A model generated the notes under the pieces. It was given only the letters and a program-made list of their open reading frames with translations, searched no databases and had not been told where the DNA came from. From positions 1 through 64,000 of the forward strand of contig NZ_VMDU01000011.1 of the NCBI RefSeq assembly GCF_008271465.1: a stretch of DNA of 64,000 nucleotides, written 5' to 3'. This document shows positions 43,656-52,151 of this stretch, piece by piece (the first letter of the stretch is position 1; each line of letters opens with the position of its first letter). The position numbers were made by a program, and so were the translations under genes. Source of the DNA: Tabrizicola flagellatus. Lineage in GTDB: Bacteria; Pseudomonadota; Alphaproteobacteria; Rhodobacterales; Rhodobacteraceae.

Positions 43656-45428
43656 ATGCCCAGCTACACCGCCCCCGTGAAGGACATGCAGTTCCTGTTG
43701 CATGACATGCTCAAGATCAGCGAGGCCGACATTCCCGGTTACGCCGACCTTGACCGCAGCTTTACCCAGGCGGTGTTCGACGAGGCGGCGAAGGTGGCGC
43801 AAGACATCCTCGCCCCGCTGAACGTGGTCGGCGACGTCGAAGGCTGCAAGCTGGAAAACGGCGTCGTCCGCACTCCGAAAGGGTTCAAGGAGGCGTTCCG
43901 TACCCTGTCCGAAGGCGGCTGGATGTCGCTGGATGCCGCCCCGGAATACGGCGGGCAGGGCCTGCCCTACCTGATGCACACCGCGGTGAACGAGACCTTC
44001 GTCTCGGCCAACATGGCCTTCAACATGTATCAGGGCCTGACCCATGGCGCCTATTCCGCGATCCTGGTCCACGGGACCGAGGAGCAGAAGCGGAAATGGC
44101 TGCCGAAGCTGGTGACCTGCGACTGGACCGGCACGATGAACCTGACGGAACCCCATTGCGGCACCGACCTGGGGCTTCTGCGCACCAGGGCCGAGCCGCA
44201 GGCGGATGGCAGCTACAAGATCACCGGGCAGAAGATCTTCATCTCGGCCGGCGATCACGACATGGCGGAAAACATCGTCCATCTGGTGCTGGCCAAGGCC
44301 CCGGGCGGCGGCGAGGGGACGAAGGGGATTTCCCTCTTCATAGTGCCGAAGTTCCTCGTGAACGACGACGGTTCGCTGGGGGCGCGGAATGCGGTGTCCG
44401 TGGGCAAGGTCGAGGAGAAGATGGGCATCCACGGCAACGCGACCTGCGTGATGAATTACGACGGCGCGACCGGCTGGCTTCTGGGCGAGTTGCACAAGGG
44501 CATGCGCGCCATGTTCACGATGATGAACGAGGCCCGACTGGGCGTGGCACTGCAGGGCTATGCGGTAGCCGAGGCCGCCTACCAGAACGCGCTGGCCTAT
44601 GCGAAGGACCGACTGCAAGGCCGTGACGTGACCGGGGCCAAGAACCCGAACGGTCCGGCCGATCCGCTGATCGTCCACCCCGATATCCGCCGCAACCTGA
44701 TGGAGCAGAAGAGCTTCGTCGAAGGCGCCCGCGCGCTGACCTACTGGGGCGCCACGCTGATCGACCGGGCGCACAACGGCGATGCGGCGGCCGATGGGCT
44801 TGTGGGTCTGCTGACCCCGGTGCTCAAGGGCTTCCAGACCGACAAGGGTTTCGAGATGGCGGTGCAGGCCCAGCAGGTCTATGGCGGGCATGGCTATATC
44901 GAGGAATGGGGCATGTCGCAGTTCGTCCGCGATGCCCGGATCGCGATGATCTACGAAGGTGCCAACGGCGTGCAGGCGCTCGACCTGGTGGGCCGGAAGC
45001 TGGCCATGGACGGCGGCAAGCATGTGATGGCCTTCTTCGAGATGGTGAAGGCCGAATGCAAGGCCCATGACGGGGACGAGCGGATGACGGGTTTCGTCGA
45101 GCCGCTGAAGGCCGCGTCGAAGCAGTTGCAGCAGGCGGGGATGTTCTTCATGCAGAACGGCATGAAGAACCCCAATGCCGCGCTGGCCGGGTCCTACGAC
45201 TTCATGCACATGATGGGTCATGTCTGCCTGGGCCTGATGTGGACGCGGATGGCGAAGGCGGCCTACGAGGCTCTGGACGCCGGCGCCACGGACCGCGACT
45301 TCTACGAGGCGAAGATCGCCACCGGGCGGTTCTACATGGCCCGGCAACTCCCCGCCTGCGCGATGCACCTGGCGCGCATCGAAAGCGGGGCCGATCCGGT
45401 CATGGCACTGGCGGCCGAGGCGTTCTGA
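43656..45428 (+). CDS. Acyl-CoA dehydrogenase, long form with C-terminal extension
   Basis: A 590-residue flavoenzyme introducing the alpha,beta double bond in an acyl-CoA. The core has [19 protein letters not shown] (FAD/substrate region, about residues 161-179), the Glu-containing [19 protein letters not shown] (about 430-448) and [20 protein letters not shown] before it. An extra C-terminal domain of about 130 residues ([20 protein letters not shown]) marks the FadE12/DmdC-like class. DmdC acts on methylmercaptopropionyl-CoA, so that substrate is possible, but a fatty acyl-CoA is equally likely given the thiolase and FadB downstream. Confidence 0.93.
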   Translation: MPSYTAPVKDMQFLLHDMLKISEADIPGYADLDRSFTQAVFDEAAKVAQDILAPLNVVGDVEGCKLENGVVRTPKGFKEAFRTLSEGGWMSLDAAPEYGGQGLPYLMHTAVNETFVSANMAFNMYQGLTHGAYSAILVHGTEEQKRKWLPKLVTCDWTGTMNLTEPHCGTDLGLLRTRAEPQADGSYKITGQKIFISAGDHDMAENIVHLVLAKAPGGGEGTKGISLFIVPKFLVNDDGSLGARNAVSVGKVEEKMGIHGNATCVMNYDGATGWLLGELHKGMRAMFTMMNEARLGVALQGYAVAEAAYQNALAYAKDRLQGRDVTGAKNPNGPADPLIVHPDIRRNLMEQKSFVEGARALTYWGATLIDRAHNGDAAADGLVGLLTPVLKGFQTDKGFEMAVQAQQVYGGHGYIEEWGMSQFVRDARIAMIYEGANGVQALDLVGRKLAMDGGKHVMAFFEMVKAECKAHDGDERMTGFVEPLKAASKQLQQAGMFFMQNGMKNPNAALAGSYDFMHMMGHVCLGLMWTRMAKAAYEALDAGATDRDFYEAKIATGRFYMARQLPACAMHLARIESGADPVMALAAEAF

Positions 45429-45433
45429 GCGGG

Positions 45434-45510
45434 AAGGCTCGTCGATGACTTCGTCACTCCTCGCCGGGTCTAACGGTGACGAGAAGCCGAAGGCGCACGA
45501 GGAGGCTTCC
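45434..45510. repeat. Interspersed short repeat, copy B (intergenic)
   Basis: The most complete copy. It lies between the acyl-CoA dehydrogenase stop and the GST gene. Its ends are inverted (GGAAGGCTCGTCG against GGAAGCCTCCTCG read from the other strand, 11 of 13). It carries the block GCTCGTCGATGACTTCGTCA on the left and GACGAGAAGCCGAAGGCGCA on the right, shared with copies A, C, D and E. Confidence 0.75.
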
Positions 45511-45560
45511 GGTCCGGCACGCGGCGGGTCAGGGTGGCGAGGCCACAAGGGAGGACGGCC

Positions 45561-46184
45561 ATGAAACTCTACTCATTCGGCGAAAGCGGCAACGCCTACA
45601 AATGCGCGCTGGCGCTGGAGATGGTCGATCTCGACTGGGAGCCGGTCTTCGTCGATTTCTTCAAGGGCGAGGCCCGGTCGCCCGCGTTCAAGGCGATCAA
45701 CGAGATGGGCGAGGTGCCGGTCCTCGTGGACGGCGACACCACGCTGACCCAGTCGGGGGTGATCCTCGACTACATCTCCTCGAAGACCGGCAAGCTGGGT
45801 GGCCGGTCGGCCGCCGAACGGCGCGAGGTGTTGCGCTGGCTCTTCTGGGACAACCACAAGCTTTCGACCACCATCGGCACGACCCGGTTCCTGATGAACT
45901 TCCTGCCGGCGGAAAAGCGGCCCGAGGCGGTGATCCCCTTTCTGCAGGGCCGGCTCAAGGCGGCCTACGGGGTGCTGAACGACCATCTCGCCGGCCGCGA
46001 CTGGATCGTAGGCGAGGCACCCACCATCGCCGACCTGTCGTGCTGCGGCTACCTCTACTATCCCGAGCCCTTCGGCTTTGCCCGCGCCGACTGGCCCCAT
46101 ATCGACGCCTGGCTGGACCGCATCGCCGCCCTGCCCGGCTGGCAACATCCCTACGACCTGATGCAGCGGGCCTTCCCCGCGTAA
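45561..46184 (+). CDS. Glutathione S-transferase family protein
   Basis: A 207-residue protein with an N-terminal thioredoxin-fold GST domain (MKLYSFGESGNAYKCALALE, with the glutathione-site EVPVLVDGDTTLTQSGVILD around residues 51-70) and an alpha-helical C-terminal domain (GRDWIVGEAPTIADLSCCGY with the conserved N-capping Asp). The ATG at 45561 has GGGAGGA upstream. It lies between acyl-CoA dehydrogenase and thiolase genes, with 10 bases to the latter, so it is part of the operon. Its role in fatty-acid breakdown is unclear. Confidence 0.9.
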   Translation: MKLYSFGESGNAYKCALALEMVDLDWEPVFVDFFKGEARSPAFKAINEMGEVPVLVDGDTTLTQSGVILDYISSKTGKLGGRSAAERREVLRWLFWDNHKLSTTIGTTRFLMNFLPAEKRPEAVIPFLQGRLKAAYGVLNDHLAGRDWIVGEAPTIADLSCCGYLYYPEPFGFARADWPHIDAWLDRIAALPGWQHPYDLMQRAFPA

Positions 46185-46194
46185 GGAGACCACC

Positions 46195-47406
46195 ATGACC
46201 GACGCCTTCATCTACGACGCAGTCCGCAGCCCGCGCGGCAAGGGCCGGCCGGACGGGTCCCTGCACGAACTGACCTCGGTCGCGCTGTCGGCCAAGGTGC
46301 TGAACGCAGTGAAGGAACGGAACGGGCTGGAGGGCCATTCGGTCGAGGACGTGATCTGGGGCAATGTCACCCAGGTCGGCGAACAGGGAGGGTGCCTCGC
46401 GCGGTCGGCGGTGCTGGCCTCGGACCTGGACGAGCGCATCCCGGGCCTGGCGATCAACCGCTTCTGCGCCAGCGGGATGGAGGCGGTGAACCTGGCGGCA
46501 AACCAGGTGAAGGGAGGCGCGGGCCACGCCTATATCGCCGGCGGGGTCGAGATGATGGGCCGCGTCCCCATGGGCTCGGACGGGGCGGCGATCGCTGTCG
46601 ATCCGGGCCTTGCGATGAAGACCTATTTCGTCCCGCAGGGCATCAGTGCCGACATCATCGCCACCGAATACGGCTTTACCCGCGACCAGGCCGATGCGCT
46701 TGCGGTGGAGTCCCAGCGCCGGGCGGCCCGTGCCTGGGAAGAGGGCCGATTTGCGAAGTCCGTCCTGACCATCAAGGACCAGAACGGCCTGACCATCCTC
46801 GACCGCGACGAATACATGCGCCCCGGCACCGACATGCAGGCGCTTGGCGCGCTGAAGCCCGCCTTCAAGGACATGGGCGAGGTGATGCCGGGCTTCGACA
46901 AGGTGGCGATGATGAAGTATCCGCATCTGGAGCGGATCAACCACATCCACCATGCCGGGAACTCGTCCGGCATCGTGGACGGGGCGGCGGCGGTGCTGGT
47001 CGGCGACGCCGAGTTCGGCCGCGCGCATGGCCTGAAACCCCGCGCCCGGATCCGTGCAACCGCCAAGGTCGGCACCGACCCCACGATCATGCTGACCGGG
47101 CCGGTGCCTGCGACGCAGAAGATCCTGAAGGACTCGGGCCTGTCGATCCGCGACATCGACCTGTTCGAGGTCAACGAGGCCTTCGCCAGCGTCGTCCTGC
47201 GCTTCCAGCAGGCTTTCGACGTGGATCCTGCGCTGGTCAACGTCAACGGCGGGGCCATTGCCATGGGCCACCCGCTGGGCGCGACCGGCGCCATCATCAT
47301 CGGCACGCTGCTGGACGAGCTGGAGCGGCAGGACAAGGAACTGGGCCTTGCCACGCTGTGCATCGCCTCGGGCATGGGCGCGGCCACGATCATCGAGCGG
47401 GTCTGA
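46195..47406 (+). CDS. fadA: Acetyl-CoA C-acyltransferase (3-ketoacyl-CoA thiolase)
   Basis: A 403-residue thiolase that cleaves 3-ketoacyl-CoA with CoA. The nucleophilic cysteine is C91 in NRFCASGMEAVN, the activating histidine is H359 in GGAIAMGHPLGATGA, and the second cysteine is C389 in TLCIASGMG. Length and motifs are standard. AAGGAGACC precedes the ATG. With FadB encoded at 49699 it forms the usual final steps of the beta-oxidation cycle. A short hairpin follows at 47444. Confidence 0.95.
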   Translation: MTDAFIYDAVRSPRGKGRPDGSLHELTSVALSAKVLNAVKERNGLEGHSVEDVIWGNVTQVGEQGGCLARSAVLASDLDERIPGLAINRFCASGMEAVNLAANQVKGGAGHAYIAGGVEMMGRVPMGSDGAAIAVDPGLAMKTYFVPQGISADIIATEYGFTRDQADALAVESQRRAARAWEEGRFAKSVLTIKDQNGLTILDRDEYMRPGTDMQALGALKPAFKDMGEVMPGFDKVAMMKYPHLERINHIHHAGNSSGIVDGAAAVLVGDAEFGRAHGLKPRARIRATAKVGTDPTIMLTGPVPATQKILKDSGLSIRDIDLFEVNEAFASVVLRFQQAFDVDPALVNVNGGAIAMGHPLGATGAIIIGTLLDELERQDKELGLATLCIASGMGAATIIERV

Positions 47407-47443
47407 CAGGGATGCAGGACCCCACGGTCGCAGAACGCTTGCG

Positions 47444-47460
47444 CGCGGTGCAACACCGCG
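47444..47460 (+). terminator. Short hairpin after the thiolase gene
   Basis: A 7-bp stem CGCGGTG/CACCGCG with a three-base loop CAA, 38 bases after the thiolase stop. It has no following T-run, so attenuation or RNA processing is as likely as termination. Confidence 0.35.
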
Positions 47461-47565
47461 TTGATGTCGTTTCCGGCGCATCCGATGTCGCAATCCTACG
47501 TCGCGGTCGGGGTGATTCTCCCAAGATGGTCGCTTCTTCAAATCGGTTTGAGAGGCGATCCCGCC

Positions 47566-47991
47566 ATGCATTCGCAGATCGAAGCGCATTTCCGTTCCCG
47601 GGGCGACCTGCTTGTCGCGGGTTGTATCGACGAGCTTCTGGCCACCTATGTCTTTCCCCTGCCCATCTTCCTGCCGAGCGAGCGCCTGCTTCTGTCCGGC
47701 CCGCAGGAGGCTCGGGTGCTTTTCGCGCTCATGCGGGAGGCGCTGATCAAGGACCGGATCGTCGCGCTGCGGCCGGAGGTGAGGGCGGTCGAACTGCCGC
47801 GCGCCGGACGCTTCCGGGTCTGGGTCACCTGGCACGAGGTGCCGATGCAGGGCGGGGTGCCGCGGTCGTCCTCGGCGATCTACTTCTGCCGCGTGACCTC
47901 CCTTGGCCCGCGCGTCGAGATGGTGAACTATACCCAGGTGTCGATGCCCGAACTGGCACAGCAGTACGAGGCACTGGCCTTGTCCGCCTGA
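47566..47991 (+). CDS. NTF2-like hypothetical protein A of a paralogous trio
   Basis: No named family. The likely product (start ATG 47566 after GAGGCG, 141 residues) is laid out like a SnoaL/NTF2-like cone-fold protein: an opening helix (HSQIEAHFRSRGDLLVAGCI), a strand-and-loop segment VFPLPIFLPSERLLLSG, a long helix, then three strands (FRVWVTWHEVPMQ, SAIYFCRVTS, RVEMVNYTQVSMPEL). It shares this order and several positions with the proteins at 48508 and 49250. An in-frame start at 47461 is possible but less likely. Probably binds a small ligand; no catalytic residues are evident. Confidence 0.65.
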   Translation: MHSQIEAHFRSRGDLLVAGCIDELLATYVFPLPIFLPSERLLLSGPQEARVLFALMREALIKDRIVALRPEVRAVELPRAGRFRVWVTWHEVPMQGGVPRSSSAIYFCRVTSLGPRVEMVNYTQVSMPELAQQYEALALSA

Positions 47992-48040
47992 CGCGGGGGC
48001 AACTCCGGCCGGGCGGTTTGCACCCGGAAGGAGACCCCGC

Positions 48041-48511
48041 ATGCCCGTGATCGACCCCGCGAAAGTTCCGGTGAAGACCGGCTCGATCTACCCCGAACCC
48101 TATGCCAGCATGATGAAGGGCCGGTCGTCGCTGCGGCTGGGCGATGCGGGCGGGCTGACCCAGTTCGGCGTGAACCTGGTGACGCTGGAACCGGGGGCGC
48201 TGTCCAGCCTGCGGCACTGGCATCTGAACGAGGACGAGTTCGTGATGGTGACCGAGGGCGAATGCACCCTGGTCCAGGACTCGGGCGAGACGGTGATGCG
48301 CCCCGGCGATTGCGCAGCCTTCCCGGCGGGCAGCACGGATGGGCACCATTTCATCAACCGCACCGACCGGGTGGCGCGCTTCCTTGTCGTCGGCACCAAG
48401 GCCCCGCGCGAGGTGGCGACTTATTCCGACGTGGACCTTCGCGTCGAGATCGAGGGCGGCAAGGCCCGTTTCACCTACAGGGACGGCAGCGACTGGACGG
48501 GGCCGCGATGA
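48041..48511 (+). CDS. Cupin-domain protein
   Basis: A 156-residue single-domain cupin. Metal ligands are visible as HWHLNEDEFVMVTEGE (His-x-His and Glu, about residues 66-81), and the second motif is GDCAAFPAGSTDGHHFIN with a His near residue 107. Such cupins may be dioxygenases, isomerases or binding proteins. GGAAGGAGAC precedes the ATG. It lies between two members of the NTF2-like trio and overlaps the second by four bases, which ties it to the beta-oxidation operon. Confidence 0.88.
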   Translation: MPVIDPAKVPVKTGSIYPEPYASMMKGRSSLRLGDAGGLTQFGVNLVTLEPGALSSLRHWHLNEDEFVMVTEGECTLVQDSGETVMRPGDCAAFPAGSTDGHHFINRTDRVARFLVVGTKAPREVATYSDVDLRVEIEGGKARFTYRDGSDWTGPR

Positions 48512-48966
48512 CGGCGCTGACGATCTATCAGGACGCCCTGAACCTCGTGTCGGCTGCCGTGCTGGCGGGAGACTTCGACGCCTATGCCGACCGGATCGAC
48601 CTGCCCTACCTGATCCACACGTCGAACGCCCGCCTGCTGGTCGAGAGCCGCGAGGCGCTGCGACCTACCTTCGACGCGCTGCATGACGTGCTGAAATCCG
48701 AAGGGGTGACCCATTACGAAAGGGTCGCGCGCGAAGCCGACTTCGTCGGACAGGACCGCATCGAGGGCTGGCACCACACGCATCTGATCGCGAGCGGCCA
48801 GTCGATCAAGTACCCCCATGTCTCGCGGCATGCCATCGTGCGGCGGGGCCGGGACTGGCTGTTCTCGGAAGCGCATTACCAGATCAAAGCCGACCGCTGG
48901 CCGGTGACGCGGGAGATGCTGCTGGACCAGTTCGGCCTTGCCGAGGCCAGGGGAGACATCGAGTGA
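48508..48966 (+). CDS. NTF2-like hypothetical protein B of a paralogous trio
   Basis: A 152-residue protein of no named family. It opens with a helix (LTIYQDALNLVSAAVLAGDF) running into DAYADRIDLPYLIHTSNARL, the clearest version of the trio's signature (helix, Gly-Asp/Asn-Phe, Leu-Pro strand, Arg-Leu-Leu-Val). After the central helix (FDALHDVLKSEGVTHYERVA) come strands rich in His and Trp (RIEGWHHTHLIASG, HVSRHAIVRRGRDWLFSEAH). The start overlaps the cupin stop (ATGA). A ligand-binding or small hydratase/isomerase role is imaginable, but nothing proves one. Confidence 0.75.
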   Translation: MTALTIYQDALNLVSAAVLAGDFDAYADRIDLPYLIHTSNARLLVESREALRPTFDALHDVLKSEGVTHYERVAREADFVGQDRIEGWHHTHLIASGQSIKYPHVSRHAIVRRGRDWLFSEAHYQIKADRWPVTREMLLDQFGLAEARGDIE

Positions 48967-49061
48967 TCTTCATGCATTACGTCCGCCGGAACGGCCTGCG
49001 CGCCCGGTTGCACAAGGACGGAACGCCCTGTCCGGGCTGGCCGCGCGAGGTCGTCCGATGA
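48963..49061 (+). CDS. Possible 32-residue protein coupled to trio member B
   Basis: An open frame from GTG 48963, overlapping the preceding stop (GTGA), to TGA 49061. The predicted peptide is basic and proline/glycine-rich (VIFMHYVRRNGLRARLHKDG...). The overlap is typical of coupled genes in this genome, but the length is too short to judge and no family is recognised. Confidence 0.2.
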   Translation: MIFMHYVRRNGLRARLHKDGTPCPGWPREVVR

Positions 49062-49249
49062 TCTTCCAGAAAGTTGCCCTGCCCGCCTCGCTTGCGTCTG
49101 GAACATGGCAGACTTCGCACTATGTTGATACAACTACAGCTTGCAACGCGGTAAGCTTCCGCCCGTTAAGCGTTCATTCCAGTGAAATTTTCGGTGATTT
49201 CGGTGGGTTGCAGGTTCAGTCGGCCGGAGCGCACTGGGTCCAGGGGATT

Positions 49250-49702
49250 ATGACAGCAACGGAAACGCTGCAGCGATTTCTCGACGACGTGGCCCTTGCC
49301 CTGACCCGGGGCAATTTCGAGTCCTATCGCGCATTCGTCGAGTTGCCGCTCTCGATCGTGACCTCGGCGGCAAGACTTATTGTGCGGACCGAGGACGAGC
49401 TTGCCGAGGGCTTCGACGAGCTTTCCGACATGCTGTGCTGTCGCGGCGCCACGGAAGTCCGGCTGAACGTGCTTCACGCCAGGTTCGACGGACCCGATCG
49501 GCTGATCGGCGTCTATGAATCGCATTACCTGTGCGATGGCCGGCCTCTCGTCCCGACCTTCTACAGCCGGATCTGGCTGGAGCGCCGCGCTGGCGCCTGG
49601 AGGGCCACAAGGGTTCACAACACGACCAGCGAGACCCGCTGGCCGATCCTGCTGACCAGGATCGAGACCGATCACCGATTGCCGATGGAGTTCATGCAAT
49701 GA
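49250..49702 (+). CDS. NTF2-like hypothetical protein C of a paralogous trio
   Basis: A 150-residue protein related to the ones at 47566 and 48508. It shows the same layout: helix LQRFLDDVALALTRGNFESY, strand RAFVELPLSIVTSAARLIVR, helix EGFDELSDMLCCRGATEVRL, then strands RLIGVYESHYLCDG, TFYSRIWLERRAGAWRATRV. The ATG at 49250 is preceded closely by AGGGG; a longer frame from 49058 would add an unlikely leader. The 190 bases before it are less GC-rich than their surroundings and may hold a separate promoter. It overlaps fadB by four bases. Confidence 0.72.
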   Translation: MTATETLQRFLDDVALALTRGNFESYRAFVELPLSIVTSAARLIVRTEDELAEGFDELSDMLCCRGATEVRLNVLHARFDGPDRLIGVYESHYLCDGRPLVPTFYSRIWLERRAGAWRATRVHNTTSETRWPILLTRIETDHRLPMEFMQ

Positions 49703-51888
49703 CCGACTTCACCATGACCACCGACGCCGAGGGCGTCGCCACCATCACCTGGGACGTGACGTCCAAGTCCATGAACGTGATGTCCGCTGAGGCCTTCGCG
49801 ATTCTGTCCGACCTTGTCGATCAGGCGCTGGCCGACGCGGGGGTGAAGGGGATCATCATCACCTCGGGCAAGAAGGATTTCGCCGGGGGGATGGATCTGA
49901 ACGTCATCGCGCGGATGCGGGCGGGCGGGGCGCAGGCGATCTTCGATGGCGTCATGCAGATGCACCAGGTCCTGCGCAAGATCGAGCGCGCGGGGATGGA
50001 CCCGAAGACGCTGAAAGGCGGCAAGCCGATCGTCGCGGCCCTGCCGGGCACGGCGCTGGGGATCGGGCTGGAACTACCGCTCGCCTGCCACCGGATCATC
50101 GCCGCCGACAACCCGAAGGCCAAGATCGGCCTTCCCGAGATCATGGTCGGCATCTTCCCCGGCGCCGGCGGCACCACGCGCCTGTCGCGCAAGCTGGGCG
50201 CGATGATGGCCGCGCCCTTCCTCCTGGAGGGCAAGCTCTCCGACCCGAAATCGGCCAAGGCCGCCGGGCTGATCGACGAGGTCGTTGCGCCGGAAGACCT
50301 TCTGAAGCGCGCGAAGGAATGGGTGCTGTCGGCCACCGATGCCGATCTGGTGAAACCCTGGGATGCCAAGGGCTACAAGATGCCGGGCGGTGCGCCCTAT
50401 CACCCGGCCGGGTTCCCGACCTTCGTCGGCGCCAGCGCGATGGTGCACAGCAAGACCATGGGCGTCTATCCGGCGGCCAAGGCGCTGCTGGCGGCGGTTT
50501 ATGAAGGCGCGCTGGTGCCCTTCGACACCGCGCTGAAGATTGAGGCGCGGCATTTCACCTCCGTCCTGATGAACCCCTCGTCCAGCGCGATGATCCGCAG
50601 CCTGTTCATCAACAAGGAGGCGCTGGAGAAGGGCGCGAACCGGCCCAGGGTCGAGGATCAGGCGGTGCGGAAGCTCGGCGTGATCGGCGCGGGCATGATG
50701 GGCGCGGGCATCGCCTATGTGGCGGCGAATGCCGGGATCGAGGTCGTGCTGATCGACGCGACGCAAGAGGCCGCCGACCGCGGGAAGGCGCATTCCGAGG
50801 CGCTTCTCGACAAGGGCATGAAGCGCGGCAAGGTGACGGCGGAGAAGAAGGCCGAGGTTCTGGGCCGCATCACCGCCACCACCGATTACGCGGCGCTCGC
50901 CGGCGCCGATCTGGTGGTGGAGGCGGTCTTCGAGGATCCCAAGGTCAAGCACGAGGTGACGGCGAAGGTCGAGGCGGCGGTGGGGCCGGACTGCATCTAT
51001 GCCACCAACACCTCGACCCTGCCGATCACGGGACTTGCCGCCGCCAGCCAGCGGCCGGACCAGTTCATCGGCATCCATTTCTTCAGCCCGGTGGACAAGA
51101 TGAACCTGGTCGAGATCATCCGGGGCAGGAAGACCGGGGACCGCGCCGTCGCGAAGGCGCTGGATTTCGTGCGCCAGATCCGCAAGACGCCGATCGTCGT
51201 CAACGACGCCCGCTTCTTCTACGCCAACCGCTGCATCATTCCCTACATCAACGAAGGCATCCGCATGGTCGCCGAAGGGGTGGAGCCGGCGCTGATCGAG
51301 AACGCGGCCAAGCTCGTGGGCATGCCGCTGGGCCCGCTGCAACTGGTGGACGAGACCTCGATCGACCTTGGCGTGAAGATCGCCAAGGCCACCAAGGAAG
51401 CCATGGGCAAGGACTACCCCGACGAGGCGGTGGACCATGTGCTGTTCTGGATGGCCGATCAGGGGCGTCTGGGCCGCAAGGCGAAGGCCGGCTTCTATGC
51501 CTATGACGACAAGGGCGAGCGTCTGGGCCTGTGGGAGGGACTTGCGCACAAGTATCCCCTGGACAAGATGCAGCCCTCGCTCGCCGATGTGCAGCACCGG
51601 ATGCTCTTTGCCCAGGTGCTGGAGGCGGTGCGCGCGCTGGAAGAGGGTGTCCTGACCGACATCCGCGAGGGCGACGTGGGCGCGATCCTGGGCTGGGGCT
51701 TCGCGCCCTGGTCGGGCGGGCCGTTCAGCTGGCTCGACATGATCGGCGCCGCGCGGGCGGTGGAGATCTGCCGCGGCCTGACGGCCCAGTTCGGCCCGCG
51801 CTTCCATGCGCCGGCGCTGTTGCGCGAGATGGCAGAGAAGGGCGAAACCTTCTACGGCCGGTTCGGGGGCGAGAAGGCCGCCGCCTGA
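49699..51888 (+). CDS. fadB: Multifunctional enoyl-CoA hydratase/3-hydroxyacyl-CoA dehydrogenase (FadB/FadJ type)
   Basis: A 729-residue two-part enzyme. The N-terminal crotonase domain (ITWDVTSKSMNVMSAEAFAI; oxyanion segment GMDLNVIARM; GTALGIGLELPLACHRIIAA; catalytic region IMVGIFPGAGGTTRLSRKLG) covers about residues 1-300. The NAD-binding domain starts near 327 with LGVIGAGMMGAGIAYVAANA, followed by the dehydrogenase catalytic His in GIHFFSPVDKMNLVEII and a C-terminal domain to 729. It hydrates enoyl-CoA and oxidises the 3-hydroxyacyl-CoA, feeding the thiolase encoded at 46195. Its start overlaps trio member C. A strong hairpin follows. Confidence 0.95.
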   Translation: MTDFTMTTDAEGVATITWDVTSKSMNVMSAEAFAILSDLVDQALADAGVKGIIITSGKKDFAGGMDLNVIARMRAGGAQAIFDGVMQMHQVLRKIERAGMDPKTLKGGKPIVAALPGTALGIGLELPLACHRIIAADNPKAKIGLPEIMVGIFPGAGGTTRLSRKLGAMMAAPFLLEGKLSDPKSAKAAGLIDEVVAPEDLLKRAKEWVLSATDADLVKPWDAKGYKMPGGAPYHPAGFPTFVGASAMVHSKTMGVYPAAKALLAAVYEGALVPFDTALKIEARHFTSVLMNPSSSAMIRSLFINKEALEKGANRPRVEDQAVRKLGVIGAGMMGAGIAYVAANAGIEVVLIDATQEAADRGKAHSEALLDKGMKRGKVTAEKKAEVLGRITATTDYAALAGADLVVEAVFEDPKVKHEVTAKVEAAVGPDCIYATNTSTLPITGLAAASQRPDQFIGIHFFSPVDKMNLVEIIRGRKTGDRAVAKALDFVRQIRKTPIVVNDARFFYANRCIIPYINEGIRMVAEGVEPALIENAAKLVGMPLGPLQLVDETSIDLGVKIAKATKEAMGKDYPDEAVDHVLFWMADQGRLGRKAKAGFYAYDDKGERLGLWEGLAHKYPLDKMQPSLADVQHRMLFAQVLEAVRALEEGVLTDIREGDVGAILGWGFAPWSGGPFSWLDMIGAARAVEICRGLTAQFGPRFHAPALLREMAEKGETFYGRFGGEKAAA

Positions 51889-51895
51889 CGCGACC

Positions 51896-51928
51896 GCGCC
51901 AAAATTCTTCGGCGAAGAATTTTGGCGC
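51896..51928. terminator. Bidirectional terminator between fadB and the homogentisate operon
   Basis: A perfect 15-bp stem GCGCCAAAATTCTTC/GAAGAATTTTGGCGC with loop GGC, between two convergent operons. Its G/C-then-A/T stem layout mirrors the element at 33282. Confidence 0.75.
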
Positions 51929-51942
51929 CCGTTCGGCTGTCG

Positions 51943-52143
51943 TCAGGCCGGGGCGGCAGCGGGGTCGCGGGCCAGCCGCAGGGCCTCGGCCAGGACGGCA
52001 TGGTCGCCGACCTGGTTCATCAGGATCAGGATCAGCCGCGCGTTCAGAGCGTGGCTTTCCGCCTCGCTCAAGCCCTCATGGGCGGCGATGAGGGCGGCAT
52101 AGCTGTCGTCGGGCCGGGTCAGGTTGGAGGTTTTGATCAGCAT
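51943..52143 (-). CDS. DUF2783-family small protein
   Basis: A 66-residue protein recognised as DUF2783 by the segment DDSYAALIAAHEGLSEAESH followed by ALNARLILILMNQVGD. The family has no known function and, as I recall, typically sits beside an FAD monooxygenase of the MhpA/PheA class, as it does here (eight bases downstream of that gene). It is all-helical and may be a small subunit or chaperone of the monooxygenase. Confidence 0.8.
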   Translation of the reverse strand: MLIKTSNLTRPDDSYAALIAAHEGLSEAESHALNARLILILMNQVGDHAVLAEALRLARDPAAAPA

Positions 52144-52151
52144 GGGGTTCC

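Noticed and set aside
43479-45548. 689-codon open frame on minus opposite the acyl-CoA dehydrogenase
   Set aside because: The plus strand has all catalytic motifs of the dehydrogenase; the antisense product is low-complexity and has no domain.
45955-48042. 695-codon open frame on minus opposite the thiolase
   Set aside because: It is an antisense artefact of thiolase and the following gene; no ribosome site or recognisable domain.
48967-49249. Possible additional gene or RNA between trio members B and C
   Set aside because: Apart from the listed 32-codon frame, no open frame with a ribosome site or RNA-like fold is visible; the lower GC near 49100-49200 looks like a promoter region.
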